NCBI GenBank assembly: GCA_050953725.1
Contig: JBMNNB010000001.1
Location: 558,001-622,000 of the forward strand
Direction: 5' to 3'
DNA length: 64,000 nucleotides
Source: DTU053 sp012520115
GTDB lineage: Bacteria; Bacillota; Clostridia; Oscillospirales; Acutalibacteraceae
Numbering within the stretch: position 1 is the stretch's first letter; every line of letters starts with the position of its first letter. Made by a program: the position numbers and the translations under genes. A model generated the notes under the pieces. That model was not told the DNA's origin. It did not search any database and saw nothing but the letters and a program-made list of their open reading frames with translations. Of this stretch, positions 1 to 9,836 are shown in pieces.

Positions 1-86
1 TGAGCATGAAATATCGGTTTTTCGCTTTTTATTTATAATGCCAAGAATGAACAAGAATATTAAGTGCGACCAAGACGACCGGTGTT

Positions 87-132
87 AAAAAGCAGAATTA
101 CCCCTCAGGTTGTTCAGTCCCGTGGGGTAATT
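87..132 (-). terminator. Intrinsic terminator after nadE
   Basis: Read on the minus strand, AATTACCCC pairs with GGGGTAATT (9 bp) around a 19-base loop, followed by CTGCTTTTT. It lies 24 bases past the nadE stop and would end the pyrG-dapF-dapL-nadE transcript. The large loop lowers confidence. Confidence 0.5.
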
Positions 133-156
133 CCCGAATATATGAGGCTCAGCCGC

Positions 157-888
157 CTAAAGCCTCCTGTAATTGACTATGCCGCTTCTTTTATGCTCGC
201 TTGCCTTGTGCATTTTCTCTATAAGCTGCTTTTTGTCATCATCAATTTCCCCGCCGGAAAGATAAATGTCAAGCTCCTTATAGGTGACGCCCATTTCGCC
301 CTCATCGGTCTGACCCTCAAAAAGAGCCGCCGAAGGAGCTTTCTTAATTACGCAGTCAGGCGCACCTAAATAACGCAGGAAATCGTAGATTTCAGTCACC
401 GTCAGATCCGCAATCGGGTTAAAGTCGTGAGCGCCGTCGCCCCATTTTGTAAAGTAGCCCACATAGGCCTCGCTCCTGTTGCCCGTGCCTGCAACAAGGC
501 GGTTCTCCGCAGCCGCAACGGCATAGAGCGTCATCATGCGGATTCTCGGTGCCATGTTTGCCAGCGCCAGAGCATTGAGTGCCGTCACGCCCTCCAGCGC
601 CTTCAGTTCAGCCTCCTTTACGGGGGTTAAGTCCACGGCACGGGTTTCGATGTTGAACTTTGAGGCAACCTCTTTAGCGTCGGCGATGTCCATATCGTAG
701 TTACGCTTGGTGGTACAGGGGAGCAGCAGACCCACGGTGTTATCGCAGGCCGCCTTGCAGAGAATACCCACCAAAGCCGAATCCTTGCCGCCGCTGTTGC
801 CGTAAACAATGCCCTGTGCACCGCTTTCGGCTAAGACAGACTTAATAAACTCGACCCTGTTTTCAAATTCAGCCTTAAAATCAAGCAT
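157..888 (-). CDS. nadE: Ammonia-dependent NAD+ synthetase
   Basis: A cytosolic protein of 243 residues that makes NAD+ from deamido-NAD+, ATP and ammonia. The PP-loop ATP motif GNSGGKDSA is at about residues 30-38, and the rest follows the NadE synthetase core (GTGNRSEAYVGYFTKWGDG). There is no N-terminal nitrilase/glutaminase domain, so free ammonia rather than glutamine should be the nitrogen donor (family knowledge). It is the last gene of the pyrG-dapF-dapL-nadE operon, starting 4 bases after the dapL stop. The length is a little short for the family but all core motifs are present. Confidence 0.93.
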   Translation of the reverse strand: MLDFKAEFENRVEFIKSVLAESGAQGIVYGNSGGKDSALVGILCKAACDNTVGLLLPCTTKRNYDMDIADAKEVASKFNIETRAVDLTPVKEAELKALEGVTALNALALANMAPRIRMMTLYAVAAAENRLVAGTGNRSEAYVGYFTKWGDGAHDFNPIADLTVTEIYDFLRYLGAPDCVIKKAPSAALFEGQTDEGEMGVTYKELDIYLSGGEIDDDKKQLIEKMHKASEHKRSGIVNYRRL

Positions 889-892
889 AACA

Positions 893-2083
893 TCACTTTC
901 TTTCTAATAATTCACTGAGTCTGCGGGCTGCCTCCTTCGTGTCCTCGGGGCTGCCGAAGGTGGAGAAGCGGAAATAGCCCTCACCGCAGGCGCCGAAGCC
1001 CTGACCGGGAGTACCCACGACCTGAATTTCGTTAAGAAGGTAATCAAAGAATTCCCAGCTTCCCATACCGTTTGGGCACTGAAGCCAGATGTAAGGCGCA
1101 TTCTTGCCGCCGCAGTACCATATGCCGAGCTTGTCAAGAGCCTCCATAATTACCTTTGCGTTGTTCTTGTAGATATTTATGTTCTCTCTTATCTGCCTTT
1201 GACCCTCAGGTGTAAAGACAGCTGCGCCGCCCTTTTGCAGAATGTATGAAACGCCGTTTGTCTTTGTGGTGCGGTTTCTGACCCACATATCGTTCAGATT
1301 CATTCCGTTACGCTCAAGAGCCTTAGGTATTACGGTATAGCCGAGCCTCGTTCCCGTAAAGCCAGCAGTTTTGGAAAGGGAGCATATCTCAATAGCGCAG
1401 GTCTTTGCGCCCTCAAGCTCAAAAATGCTGTGGGGCAGGCTCTCGTCCTCAATATAGGCCTCATACGCCGCATCAAAGAGTATGACCGAGCCGTTTTTGT
1501 TGGCGAAGTCAACCCACTTCTGAAGCTGACTGCGGCTGAACACCGCACCGGTCGGATTATTCGGTGAGCAGATATAGATAATATCCGCCCTTGTGTTCTC
1601 GTCGGGCACGGGCAAAAAGCCGTTTTCCTTGCCAGAGGCAAGATGTATTATCTCCCTGCCCGCAATAACATTTGCGTCAACATAGGCAGGGTAGGCGGGC
1701 TCAATGACAAGGGCAGAGCAGGAGCGGTCAAACAAATCAAGTATGTCGCCAAGCTCATCGCTTGCACCGCTTGAGACAAAGCACTCGTCAACATCGAGCT
1801 TTATGTCTTTGTCCGCATAGAAATTAGCTATAATCTCACGCAAAAAGGGCGCACCGCATTCGGGCATATAGCCGTGGAAGCGCTCCTTATTGGCCTGGTC
1901 GTCAACAGCCTCATGCAAAGCCTTGATTACCGCATCGCAAAGGGGCAGGGACACATCGCCGATGCCTAAGCGGTAAATATGCTTGCCCGGATTCTTTTCA
2001 AGATAGGCCTTGACCTTCTGAGCTATATTAAAAAAGAGGTAAGAGTCCTTTAAGTTTGCATAATTCATATTCGGAGTAATCAT
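893..2083 (-). CDS. dapL: LL-diaminopimelate aminotransferase
   Basis: A PLP-dependent fold-type I aminotransferase of 396 residues. It converts tetrahydrodipicolinate plus glutamate directly to LL-diaminopimelate, the short lysine/peptidoglycan route of many anaerobes. Visible motifs are SPNNPTGA (173-180) and the PLP lysine K238 in SLSKTAGFTGTR, the form typical of DapL. Its start overlaps the dapF stop (ATGA), indicating translational coupling. Glutamate as amino donor gives a biochemical reason for its placement in an operon with a nitrogen-type leader (inference). Confidence 0.95.
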   Translation of the reverse strand: MITPNMNYANLKDSYLFFNIAQKVKAYLEKNPGKHIYRLGIGDVSLPLCDAVIKALHEAVDDQANKERFHGYMPECGAPFLREIIANFYADKDIKLDVDECFVSSGASDELGDILDLFDRSCSALVIEPAYPAYVDANVIAGREIIHLASGKENGFLPVPDENTRADIIYICSPNNPTGAVFSRSQLQKWVDFANKNGSVILFDAAYEAYIEDESLPHSIFELEGAKTCAIEICSLSKTAGFTGTRLGYTVIPKALERNGMNLNDMWVRNRTTKTNGVSYILQKGGAAVFTPEGQRQIRENINIYKNNAKVIMEALDKLGIWYCGGKNAPYIWLQCPNGMGSWEFFDYLLNEIQVVGTPGQGFGACGEGYFRFSTFGSPEDTKEAARRLSELLERK

Positions 2084-2871
2084 TCTATCGTTTCTCCTTC
2101 ATAAACAAATTCGGCGGGGCCGGTCATCTGAACGCTGTTATCGGGAGCTATGTTGATTTTCAGTGTACCGCCGTCAAGCTGCACCGAAATGTCCTCATTA
2201 TACCGGCAGTGCTTTGCCGCAATCGCAGCCATTGCGCTGGCGCAGGCGCCGGTGCCGCAGGCCATAGTTACGCCGCTGCCACGCTCCCAGACACGCATAC
2301 GGAGCTTGTTGGGGCTTAGAACCTGCACAAATTCCACATTCACGCCGTCGGGAAAGAACTGATGCTTTTCGATTTTCGGCCCGAGTGTGGTTAATGGAGC
2401 CTTGTCAATATCATCGACAAAAATAACCGCATGGGGGTTGCCCACGGAAACGGGGGTCAAAGTGACAGCCTTGCCCTCTACCGTAATTTCGGTCGGACTG
2501 TCCGCCACAGCCTTTCCCATATCGACCGATACGCTCTTGACCTTGCCTGCCACGAGCTGAAGATTTAAGGTGCGAATGCCCGAAAGGGTCTCAATCGTAA
2601 GGCTTGTTTTGTCCGTATATCCCTTGTCATAGACGTATTTTCCTACGCAGCGAATGCCGTTGCCGCACATCTTCGCCTCGCTGCCGTCTGCATTAAATAT
2701 ACGCATTTTGAAATCGGCAATATTCGACTTCGATATATAAATTAAACCGTCCGAACCTGCGCCGAAATGCCTGTCGGAGAGCTTAATTGACAGCTCCTTA
2801 ACATTTGACGGCACCTCGCCGTAGATATACAGATAGTCGTTTCCCAGACCATGCATTTTGGTAAAGCGCAT
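2080..2871 (-). CDS. dapF: Diaminopimelate epimerase
   Basis: A cofactor-independent epimerase of 263 residues that turns LL- into meso-diaminopimelate for lysine and peptidoglycan. The two catalytic cysteines are visible: C69 in MCGNGIRC and C205 in ACGTGAC. The ATG at 2871 was chosen over a TTG six bases upstream because the GGGGG ribosome-binding stretch (2879-2883) is 7 bases from the ATG and only 1 from the TTG. It is second in the operon, downstream of pyrG and overlapping dapL by 4 bases. Confidence 0.94.
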   Translation of the reverse strand: MRFTKMHGLGNDYLYIYGEVPSNVKELSIKLSDRHFGAGSDGLIYISKSNIADFKMRIFNADGSEAKMCGNGIRCVGKYVYDKGYTDKTSLTIETLSGIRTLNLQLVAGKVKSVSVDMGKAVADSPTEITVEGKAVTLTPVSVGNPHAVIFVDDIDKAPLTTLGPKIEKHQFFPDGVNVEFVQVLSPNKLRMRVWERGSGVTMACGTGACASAMAAIAAKHCRYNEDISVQLDGGTLKINIAPDNSVQMTGPAEFVYEGETIE

Positions 2872-2949
2872 TCTCAATCCCCCTGGTAAATGGTAGAAAT
2901 CAGTAGGTAAAACTCGGCTTTCAAAAAACCTTCTTTTTTCCGTTTGCCT

Positions 2950-4566
2950 TTATTTTTTGGACGATTCCTGTGAGCGCATCAGCGCAGCGCCTATGAAGCC
3001 CTTAAACAGCGGGTGGGGCTTGTTGGGTCTGCTTTTAAACTCGGGGTGGTACTGCACTCCCACATGGAAGGGTCTGTCGGTGAATTCAACCGTCTCAACA
3101 AGCCTGTTGTCGGGGGATGTGCCGCTCAAAGTCAGCCCGAGGCTTTCCAGTGTCTCACGGTATTCATTGTTAAACTCATACCTGTGCCTGTGGCGCTCGC
3201 TTATCAGGTTTGTGCCGTAGCAGCGCTCCATTGTGGTGCCGGGCTTGATTACGCAAGGATAAGAACCGAGCCTTAATGTGCCGCCCTTGTCGATGTCGTC
3301 GCTCTGGCCGGGCATAAAGTCTATTACCTTGTGCTTGCACTGCTCGTCAAACTCGCCGGAATTGGCGTCCTTTATTCCCGCAACATTCCTCGCATATTCA
3401 ATTACGGCCACCTGCATTCCCAGACAAATGCCGAAGTAGGGAATCTCATTCTCCCTGGCATACCTTGCAGCCTGAATCATACCCTCAATACCCCTGCTGC
3501 CGAAGCCGCCGGGAATGATGATACCGTCGAGTCCTGAGAGTATTTCCTCAGCATTCTCCGCAGTGATTTCCTCGGAGTCAATCCAAGAGAGCTTTATTTT
3601 GGTGTTGTGATAGAAGCCGGCATGGCACAGAGCCTCAGTGACCGAGAGATATGCGTCGTGCAGGCCTATATACTTGCCCACAAGACCGATGCTGACACTG
3701 TGGGGTCTTGCCTTTATCCTCTCGACCATCTCTTTCCATTCGGTCAGGTCCGGCTCGGGAGCATCGATATTGAGCTCACGGCACACTACCTGTGAGAAGT
3801 TAGCCTTTTCAAGCATCAGCGGCACTTCGTAAAGGTTCTGGAGTGTGACATTTTCTATTACGCAATCGGGCTTTACATTGCAGAACAGTGAAATCTTCTT
3901 AAAGATTGAATCCTCCAGCGGCTCATCGCAGCGCAGTACCACGATGTCGGGGTTAATACCCATGCTCTGCAGCTCCCTGACGGAGTGCTGGGTGGGCTTT
4001 GACTTATGCTCGTCGGAGCCACGAAGGAAGGGCACTAAGGTAACATGGATAAACAGGCTGTTTTCCCTGCCGATTTCAAGTGATATCTGGCGTACCGCCT
4101 CAATGAAGGGCTGTGACTCAATATCGCCTATGGTGCCGCCGATTTCGGTTATTACCACATCCGCATTGGTCTTTTTGCCGAGGCTGTAGATGAATTCCTT
4201 AATTTCGTTCGTAATGTGCGGAATGACCTGTACCGTTGAGCCTAAGTATTCGCCCCGCCTTTCCTTGTTGAGCACATTCCAGTAAACCTTGCCGGTGGTG
4301 AGGTTCGAATACTTATTCAGATCCTCGTCGATAAACCGCTCGTAGTGTCCCAAGTCAAGGTCGGTTTCAGCGCCGTCCTCGGTGACATAGACCTCACCGT
4401 GCTGATACGGACTCATGGTACCCGGGTCGACATTGATATAGGGGTCTAATTTCTGAGCGGCAATCTTCAGACCTCTTGCCTTTAAAAGTCTTCCTAATGA
4501 TGCGGCGGTTATGCCTTTACCGAGGCCCGAAACAACGCCGCCCGTCACAAATATATATTTAGCCAT
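2950..4566 (-). CDS. pyrG: CTP synthase
   Basis: Cytosolic CTP synthase of 538 residues that aminates UTP with glutamine nitrogen and ATP. The N-terminal synthetase domain begins with FVTGGVVSGLGKG. The C-terminal class I glutaminase has nucleophile C381 (GICLGMQ) and catalytic His in GVQYHPEF. The start is the ATG at 4566, 6 bases after GGAGG; upstream in-frame starts lack proper spacing. First gene of the operon with dapF, dapL and nadE, it is preceded by a strong promoter and a leader hairpin/terminator pair of the ANTAR type, fitting an enzyme that consumes glutamine. Confidence 0.96.
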   Translation of the reverse strand: MAKYIFVTGGVVSGLGKGITAASLGRLLKARGLKIAAQKLDPYINVDPGTMSPYQHGEVYVTEDGAETDLDLGHYERFIDEDLNKYSNLTTGKVYWNVLNKERRGEYLGSTVQVIPHITNEIKEFIYSLGKKTNADVVITEIGGTIGDIESQPFIEAVRQISLEIGRENSLFIHVTLVPFLRGSDEHKSKPTQHSVRELQSMGINPDIVVLRCDEPLEDSIFKKISLFCNVKPDCVIENVTLQNLYEVPLMLEKANFSQVVCRELNIDAPEPDLTEWKEMVERIKARPHSVSIGLVGKYIGLHDAYLSVTEALCHAGFYHNTKIKLSWIDSEEITAENAEEILSGLDGIIIPGGFGSRGIEGMIQAARYARENEIPYFGICLGMQVAVIEYARNVAGIKDANSGEFDEQCKHKVIDFMPGQSDDIDKGGTLRLGSYPCVIKPGTTMERCYGTNLISERHRHRYEFNNEYRETLESLGLTLSGTSPDNRLVETVEFTDRPFHVGVQYHPEFKSRPNKPHPLFKGFIGAALMRSQESSKK

Positions 4567-4632
4567 ATTCATCCTCCAATTAAGGCTTAACCTCACTTAT
4601 GTAATGCCCTTATTTCCGGTGTTTTAATCAAT

Positions 4633-4682
4633 AAAAAGGGGCAATGGTGCCTAATGCTTTCACATTAAAGACACCATTGCCT
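4633..4682 (-). terminator. Leader (attenuator) terminator before pyrG
   Basis: On the minus strand GGCAATGGTG pairs with CACCATTGCC (10 bp), extended inward by TTAATG/CATTA-type pairs, followed by CCTTTTT. It lies between the promoter and pyrG, so it would stop transcription before the gene. Its 5' arm is shared with the ANTAR-type hairpin at 4666-4685, so the two structures exclude each other. Confidence 0.8.
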
Positions 4683-4685
4683 TTA
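4666..4685 (-). promoter_or_regulatory. ANTAR-type antiterminator hairpin, pyrG leader
   Basis: The minus strand reads TAAAGGC, loop AATGGT, then GTCTTTA: a 7-bp stem closing a six-base loop with A at position 1 and G at position 4, the signature of ANTAR protein targets. It overlaps the 5' arm of the leader terminator. It begins about where transcription should start (7-8 bases after the -10), leaving no room for a second upstream hairpin. Confidence 0.75.
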
Positions 4686-4692
4686 CCATACT

Positions 4693-4720
4693 ATTATACT
4701 CTTTTTCGTCTTTTTGTCAA
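4693..4720 (-). promoter_or_regulatory. Sigma-A promoter of pyrG operon
   Basis: Minus strand: consensus -35 TTGACA (4715-4720), 16-base spacer, consensus -10 TATAAT (4693-4698). Both hexamers are perfect, so control is more likely at the leader terminator than at initiation. Confidence 0.85.
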
Positions 4721-4736
4721 CAGATTAAAAGCTGTC

Positions 4737-4779
4737 ACAAAAGATAAATGCACCTAAGGGGCATTCCAAAGGTGCATTT
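4737..4779 (-). terminator. Intrinsic terminator after glnN
   Basis: Minus strand AAATGCACCT pairs with AGGTGCATTT (10 bp) over a 14-base loop, followed by ATCTTTTG. It lies 35 bases past the glnN stop and separates glnN from the pyrG promoter. Confidence 0.7.
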
Positions 4780-4813
4780 AAAATGGAGATATATATGGAG
4801 AAGAAGCTAACTC

Positions 4814-6910
<2,097 letters not shown>

Positions 6911-6964
6911 AACCTATGCTCCTTTTCTATAAGTGTTATATTTTTAATTTAAGAACTGCCCTTT

Positions 6965-7008
6965 AAAAACTCAGAGGCGTCTTTAATGCTCTTAACATTA
7001 AAGACGCC
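6965..7008 (-). terminator. Leader/intercistronic terminator before glnN
   Basis: Minus strand: a perfect 13-bp stem (GGCGTCTTTAATG with CATTAAAGACGCC) over a 7-base loop, then TCTGAGTTTTT. It could both end gdhA transcripts and attenuate glnN. Its 5' arm overlaps the ANTAR-type hairpin at 7000-7017. Confidence 0.75.
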
Positions 7009-7017
7009 CTTGCCTTT
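7000..7017 (-). promoter_or_regulatory. ANTAR-type antiterminator hairpin, glnN leader
   Basis: Minus strand: AAAGGC, loop AAGGGC, GTCTTT. A 6-bp stem closes a six-base loop with A1 and G4 kept although other loop bases differ from the other leaders. It is mutually exclusive with the terminator at 6965-7008. It starts about 20 bases after the gdhA stop codon. Confidence 0.72.
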
Positions 7018-7038
7018 TATTTATTTAGTATTAGGGGA

Positions 7039-8373
7039 TTATACAACGCCCTGTGCAATCATCGCAGCTGCGACCTTTTCAAAGCCCGCTATATTAGCGC
7101 CGACAACAAAGTTGTCCTCAAAGCCGTATTTCTGAGCCGCATTGTCGATGTTGTGATAAATGTTTATCATAATCTCCTTGAGACTTGCATCAACCTTATC
7201 AAAGGACCAGTTAAGCCTGCCGCTGTTCTGGCTCATCTCAAGTCCGGATGTTGCAACGCCGCCTGCATTGGCTGCCTTGCCGGGCAGGAAGTATACGCCC
7301 TTTTCGATAAGATAATCGGTAGCATCAGCCGTGGTGGGCATGTTTGCGCCCTCCGCAACGGCGATTACGCCGTTAGCTACAAGCTGTTTTGCATCCTCTA
7401 AATCAAGCTCGTTCTGAGTAGCGCAGGGAAGTGCGATGTCAGACTTAATGCTCCATACGCCTGTACCCTCATGATACTCCGAGTTCGGCCTGTACTTCTT
7501 ATACTCTGTCAGCCTCTGACGGTTGATTTCCTTGATTTCCTTTAATGCTGCAAGGTCAATGCCTTCAGGGTCATATACCCAGCCGTTTGAATCGGAGCAG
7601 GTAACGACCTTTGCGCCGAGCTGCTGTGCCTTTTCGATTGCATAAATAGCAACATTGCCCGAACCGGAAACAGTAACCGTCTTGCCCTCGATGGTAATGC
7701 CGTGGCACTTAAGCATCTCTTCGACTATGTATAAAAGACCATAGCCTGTTGCCTCTGTTCTGACAAGAGAACCGCCGTATGCAAGACCCTTGCCGGTCAG
7801 AACGCCCTCGAAAACGTTCCTGAGCCTCTTATACTGACCGAACATGTAGCCGATTTCACGGGCGCCTGTTCCGATGTCGCCTGCGGGAACGTCTGTGTCA
7901 GCGCCTATATGCTTGTAAAGCTCGCTCATAAAGCTCTGGCAGAAAGCCATAACCTCACGGTCTGACTTACCCTTGGGGTCAAAATCCGAGCCGCCCTTGC
8001 CGCCGCCCATGGGCAGACCGGTCAGAGCATTCTTGAAAATCTGCTCAAAGCCGAGGAACTTGATAATGCTCAGATTAACGGAGGGGTGAAGCCTGAGTCC
8101 GCCCTTGTAGGGGCCGATTGCGCTGTTGAACTGAACACGGTATCCGTTATTGACCTGTACCTGACCCTTGTCGTCGACCCATGAAACACGGAACTGAACA
8201 TGCCTCTCGGGTATAACAAGCCTTTCAAGCAGTGCCTCTTTTCTGAATGCTTCTTCGTTTGCCTCAACTACGGGGCGAAGTGAATAGAGAACCTCTTTTA
8301 CCGCCTGGTGGAACTCTGCCTGGTCGGGGTTTTCTTTAATAACTCGCGCGATTACTTCATCAACATAGGACAT
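7039..8373 (-). CDS. gdhA: Glutamate dehydrogenase
   Basis: Hexameric-type glutamate dehydrogenase of 444 residues that interconverts 2-oxoglutarate plus ammonia and glutamate. Substrate-side motifs are GPYKGGLRLHP and the catalytic-lysine region LPMGGGKGGSDFDPKGK. The Rossmann nucleotide-binding loop is VSGSGNVAIYA (about 235-245). Length and N-terminus match the biosynthetic (usually NADP-linked) class; the cofactor cannot be fixed from sequence alone here. It has its own attenuator leader and lies upstream of glnN on the same strand, so ammonium could pass through GDH then GSIII. Confidence 0.95.
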   Translation of the reverse strand: MSYVDEVIARVIKENPDQAEFHQAVKEVLYSLRPVVEANEEAFRKEALLERLVIPERHVQFRVSWVDDKGQVQVNNGYRVQFNSAIGPYKGGLRLHPSVNLSIIKFLGFEQIFKNALTGLPMGGGKGGSDFDPKGKSDREVMAFCQSFMSELYKHIGADTDVPAGDIGTGAREIGYMFGQYKRLRNVFEGVLTGKGLAYGGSLVRTEATGYGLLYIVEEMLKCHGITIEGKTVTVSGSGNVAIYAIEKAQQLGAKVVTCSDSNGWVYDPEGIDLAALKEIKEINRQRLTEYKKYRPNSEYHEGTGVWSIKSDIALPCATQNELDLEDAKQLVANGVIAVAEGANMPTTADATDYLIEKGVYFLPGKAANAGGVATSGLEMSQNSGRLNWSFDKVDASLKEIMINIYHNIDNAAQKYGFEDNFVVGANIAGFEKVAAAMIAQGVV

Positions 8374-8407
8374 GCAAATAACTACCTCTTCTTTTTATGT
8401 GGGAAAG

Positions 8408-8451
8408 AAAAAAGCGCCCTTAATGGTATAACAAATACCATTAAAGACGCC
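8408..8451 (-). terminator. Leader (attenuator) terminator before gdhA
   Basis: Minus strand: a 16-bp stem (GCGTCTTTAATGGTAT with its GU-tolerant partner ending GGGCGC), a very short loop, then TTTTTT. It ends 35 bases before the gdhA ATG. Its 5' arm is shared with the ANTAR-type hairpin at 8441-8462. Confidence 0.85.
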
Positions 8452-8462
8452 ATTGCCTTTAA
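8441..8462 (-). promoter_or_regulatory. ANTAR-type antiterminator hairpin, gdhA leader
   Basis: Minus strand: TTAAAGGC, loop AATGGC, GCGTC-side arm GTCTTTAA. An 8-bp stem closes a six-base loop with A1 and G4. Forming it removes the 5' arm of the gdhA leader terminator. It begins about 8 bases after a possible -10 (CATTAT), again at the likely transcript 5' end. Confidence 0.78.
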
Positions 8463-8470
8463 TCACACAT

Positions 8471-8511
8471 ATAATGTATTAAGTTTTGTTTCGGGGCGAC
8501 CCCAAAAACAA
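8471..8511 (-). promoter_or_regulatory. Possible gdhA promoter with dyad at -35
   Basis: Minus strand: -10-like CATTAT at 8471-8476. No -35 hexamer is found 17 bases upstream. Instead an inverted repeat (TTGTTT, GGGG-TCG-CCCC, AAACAA; 8487-8511) is centred there, as expected for an activator site or an operator. The remaining stretch up to the divergent promoter (8512-8614) shows nothing I can name. Confidence 0.4.
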
Positions 8512-8614
8512 TTCTTTTCACAATATTATATACCAAAAAAAGCATTTGTCAACCCTGAAATGGCACTTTCTCAATGGTTTTTTGCAAAAACTCTCAATTT
8601 TTTGCATTTCAACC

Positions 8615-8643
8615 TTGCAATACATTGACAAATCGTATATAAT
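8615..8643 (+). promoter_or_regulatory. Promoter of glutamate synthase operon
   Basis: -35 TTGCAA (8615-8620), 17-base spacer, consensus -10 TATAAT (8638-8643). Predicted start is near 8650, immediately before the leader hairpin. Confidence 0.75.
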
Positions 8644-8651
8644 GTTAAAAA

Positions 8652-8669
8652 ATGAGCAACGGCGTTCAT
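8652..8669 (+). promoter_or_regulatory. ANTAR-type antiterminator hairpin, glutamate synthase leader
   Basis: ATGAGC, loop AACGGC, GTTCAT: a 6-bp stem closes a six-base loop with A1 and G4. The stem bases differ from the minus-strand leaders while loop positions and structure are kept, which is covariation-like support. It shares its 3' arm with the terminator at 8662-8711. Confidence 0.78.
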
Positions 8670-8711
8670 CTCAGTGCATACAGCGCACTGGTATGGGCGC
8701 TTGTTTTTTTT
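8662..8711 (+). terminator. Leader (attenuator) terminator before glutamate synthase operon
   Basis: GCGTTCATCTCAGTGC pairs with GCACTGGTATGGGCGC (16 positions, one mismatch) over a 7-base loop, followed by TTG and eight T. It lies between the promoter and the first gene, so default termination would silence the operon. Confidence 0.85.
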
Positions 8712-8741
8712 ACCCTAATTACCGAAAGGAAAGCATTTACT

Positions 8742-9836
8742 ATGAAGATTGAAGGTCAAGTACGAATCCCCTCGGGCTGTGCCATTGCCGCAGTAATTTC
8801 AAGGGAAGGCAAAAAGATGACCGGAGAGATGATTACTGAGGCTATGAAGCCGATGCACGACCGTTCAAACGGTCTGGGCGGCGGCTTTGCCGCTTACGGC
8901 ATATATCCGGATTATAAGGAATTCTATGCTTTACATATGTTTTTCGATTCACGTGAAACCCGCAAGGCCTGCGAGGTTTTGCTGAAGGAACGCTTTGAAA
9001 TAGTGGAATCCGAACTGATTCCGACCCGCAAAATTCCCGCCATAACCGACGAGCCTATCATCTGGAGATACTTCGTTTCCCCCTTAAAATCGGTGCTTGC
9101 TTCAATGCAGATTGACGAAAAGGAATTTGTAGCCCGCACGGTTATGAAGATAAACGACGAAATGAACGGAGCCTATGTCTTTTCCAGCGGTAAGAACATG
9201 GGAACCTTTAAGGCAATAGGCTTCCCCGAGGATGTAGGCGTATTCTTTAAATTAGAGGAATACGAGGGCTATTCATGGACGGCACACGGCCGCTATCCGA
9301 CCAACACCCCCGGCTGGTGGGCGGGCGCACACCCATTCACCCTGCTCGACTATTCAGTCGTGCATAACGGCGAAATCTCCTCTTACGACGCAAACCGCCG
9401 CTATATTGAGATGTTCGGCTATAAATGCACCATGCTGACCGATACGGAAGTAATAACCTATGTAATGGACTATCTTATCCGCAGGCAGAATCTGTCCATG
9501 TCGGAGGCCGCAAATGTAGTCGCCGCTCCCTTCTGGAGCACAATTGAGGGAATTTCTGACCCTGAAGAGCAGAACAGGCTTAAATTCCTTCGTACCGCCT
9601 TCCCGAGTCTTCTGATAACCGGTCCCTTCTCCATTGTAATGGGCTTTTCCGGCGGACTTATGGCCTTAAACGACCGCTTGAAGCTTCGCTCAATGGTAGT
9701 CGGCGAAAAGGACGACAAAGTCTATATCGCCAGCGAGGAGGCCGCAATCCGAACTATGGAGCCGGATGCAAAGAACATCTTTGCCCCCGCAGGCGGCGAA
9801 CCCGTAATAGTTAAGGTTAAGGATGGTGCTTATTAA
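8742..9836 (+). CDS. Glutamate synthase, class II glutamine amidotransferase subunit
   Basis: 364 residues matching the N-terminal amidotransferase domain of large glutamate synthases, here a separate protein. It should release ammonia from glutamine for the FMN subunit. Class II Ntn marks are a nucleophile Cys13 in IPSGCAIAAV (so a 12-residue propeptide would be cut off), HGRYPTNTPGWW and VVHNGEISS. The ATG at 8742 follows GAAAGGAAAG; a longer reading from 8652 is rejected because it would translate the leader hairpin and terminator. The stop overlaps the next start by one base. First gene of an operon running through glnA, an ANTAR regulator and lysA. Confidence 0.9.
   Translation: MKIEGQVRIPSGCAIAAVISREGKKMTGEMITEAMKPMHDRSNGLGGGFAAYGIYPDYKEFYALHMFFDSRETRKACEVLLKERFEIVESELIPTRKIPAITDEPIIWRYFVSPLKSVLASMQIDEKEFVARTVMKINDEMNGAYVFSSGKNMGTFKAIGFPEDVGVFFKLEEYEGYSWTAHGRYPTNTPGWWAGAHPFTLLDYSVVHNGEISSYDANRRYIEMFGYKCTMLTDTEVITYVMDYLIRRQNLSMSEAANVVAAPFWSTIEGISDPEEQNRLKFLRTAFPSLLITGPFSIVMGFSGGLMALNDRLKLRSMVVGEKDDKVYIASEEAAIRTMEPDAKNIFAPAGGEPVIVKVKDGAY

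Noticed and set aside
64..369. Open frame of 101 codons on the plus strand opposite nadE
   Set aside because: It is antisense to conserved NadE codons, has no ribosome-binding site and no recognisable product.
7018..7100. Search for a second (P1) ANTAR hairpin upstream of the glnN hairpin, using ACAGGG or AGGGCG as loop
   Set aside because: Neither candidate loop has a pairing stem; the sequence is the end of gdhA coding sequence.
8652..8741. An in-frame ATG that would give the glutamate synthase amidotransferase 30 extra residues
   Set aside because: These bases form the ANTAR-type hairpin and terminator; the ATG lies at the predicted transcript start without a ribosome-binding site, while 8742 has one.
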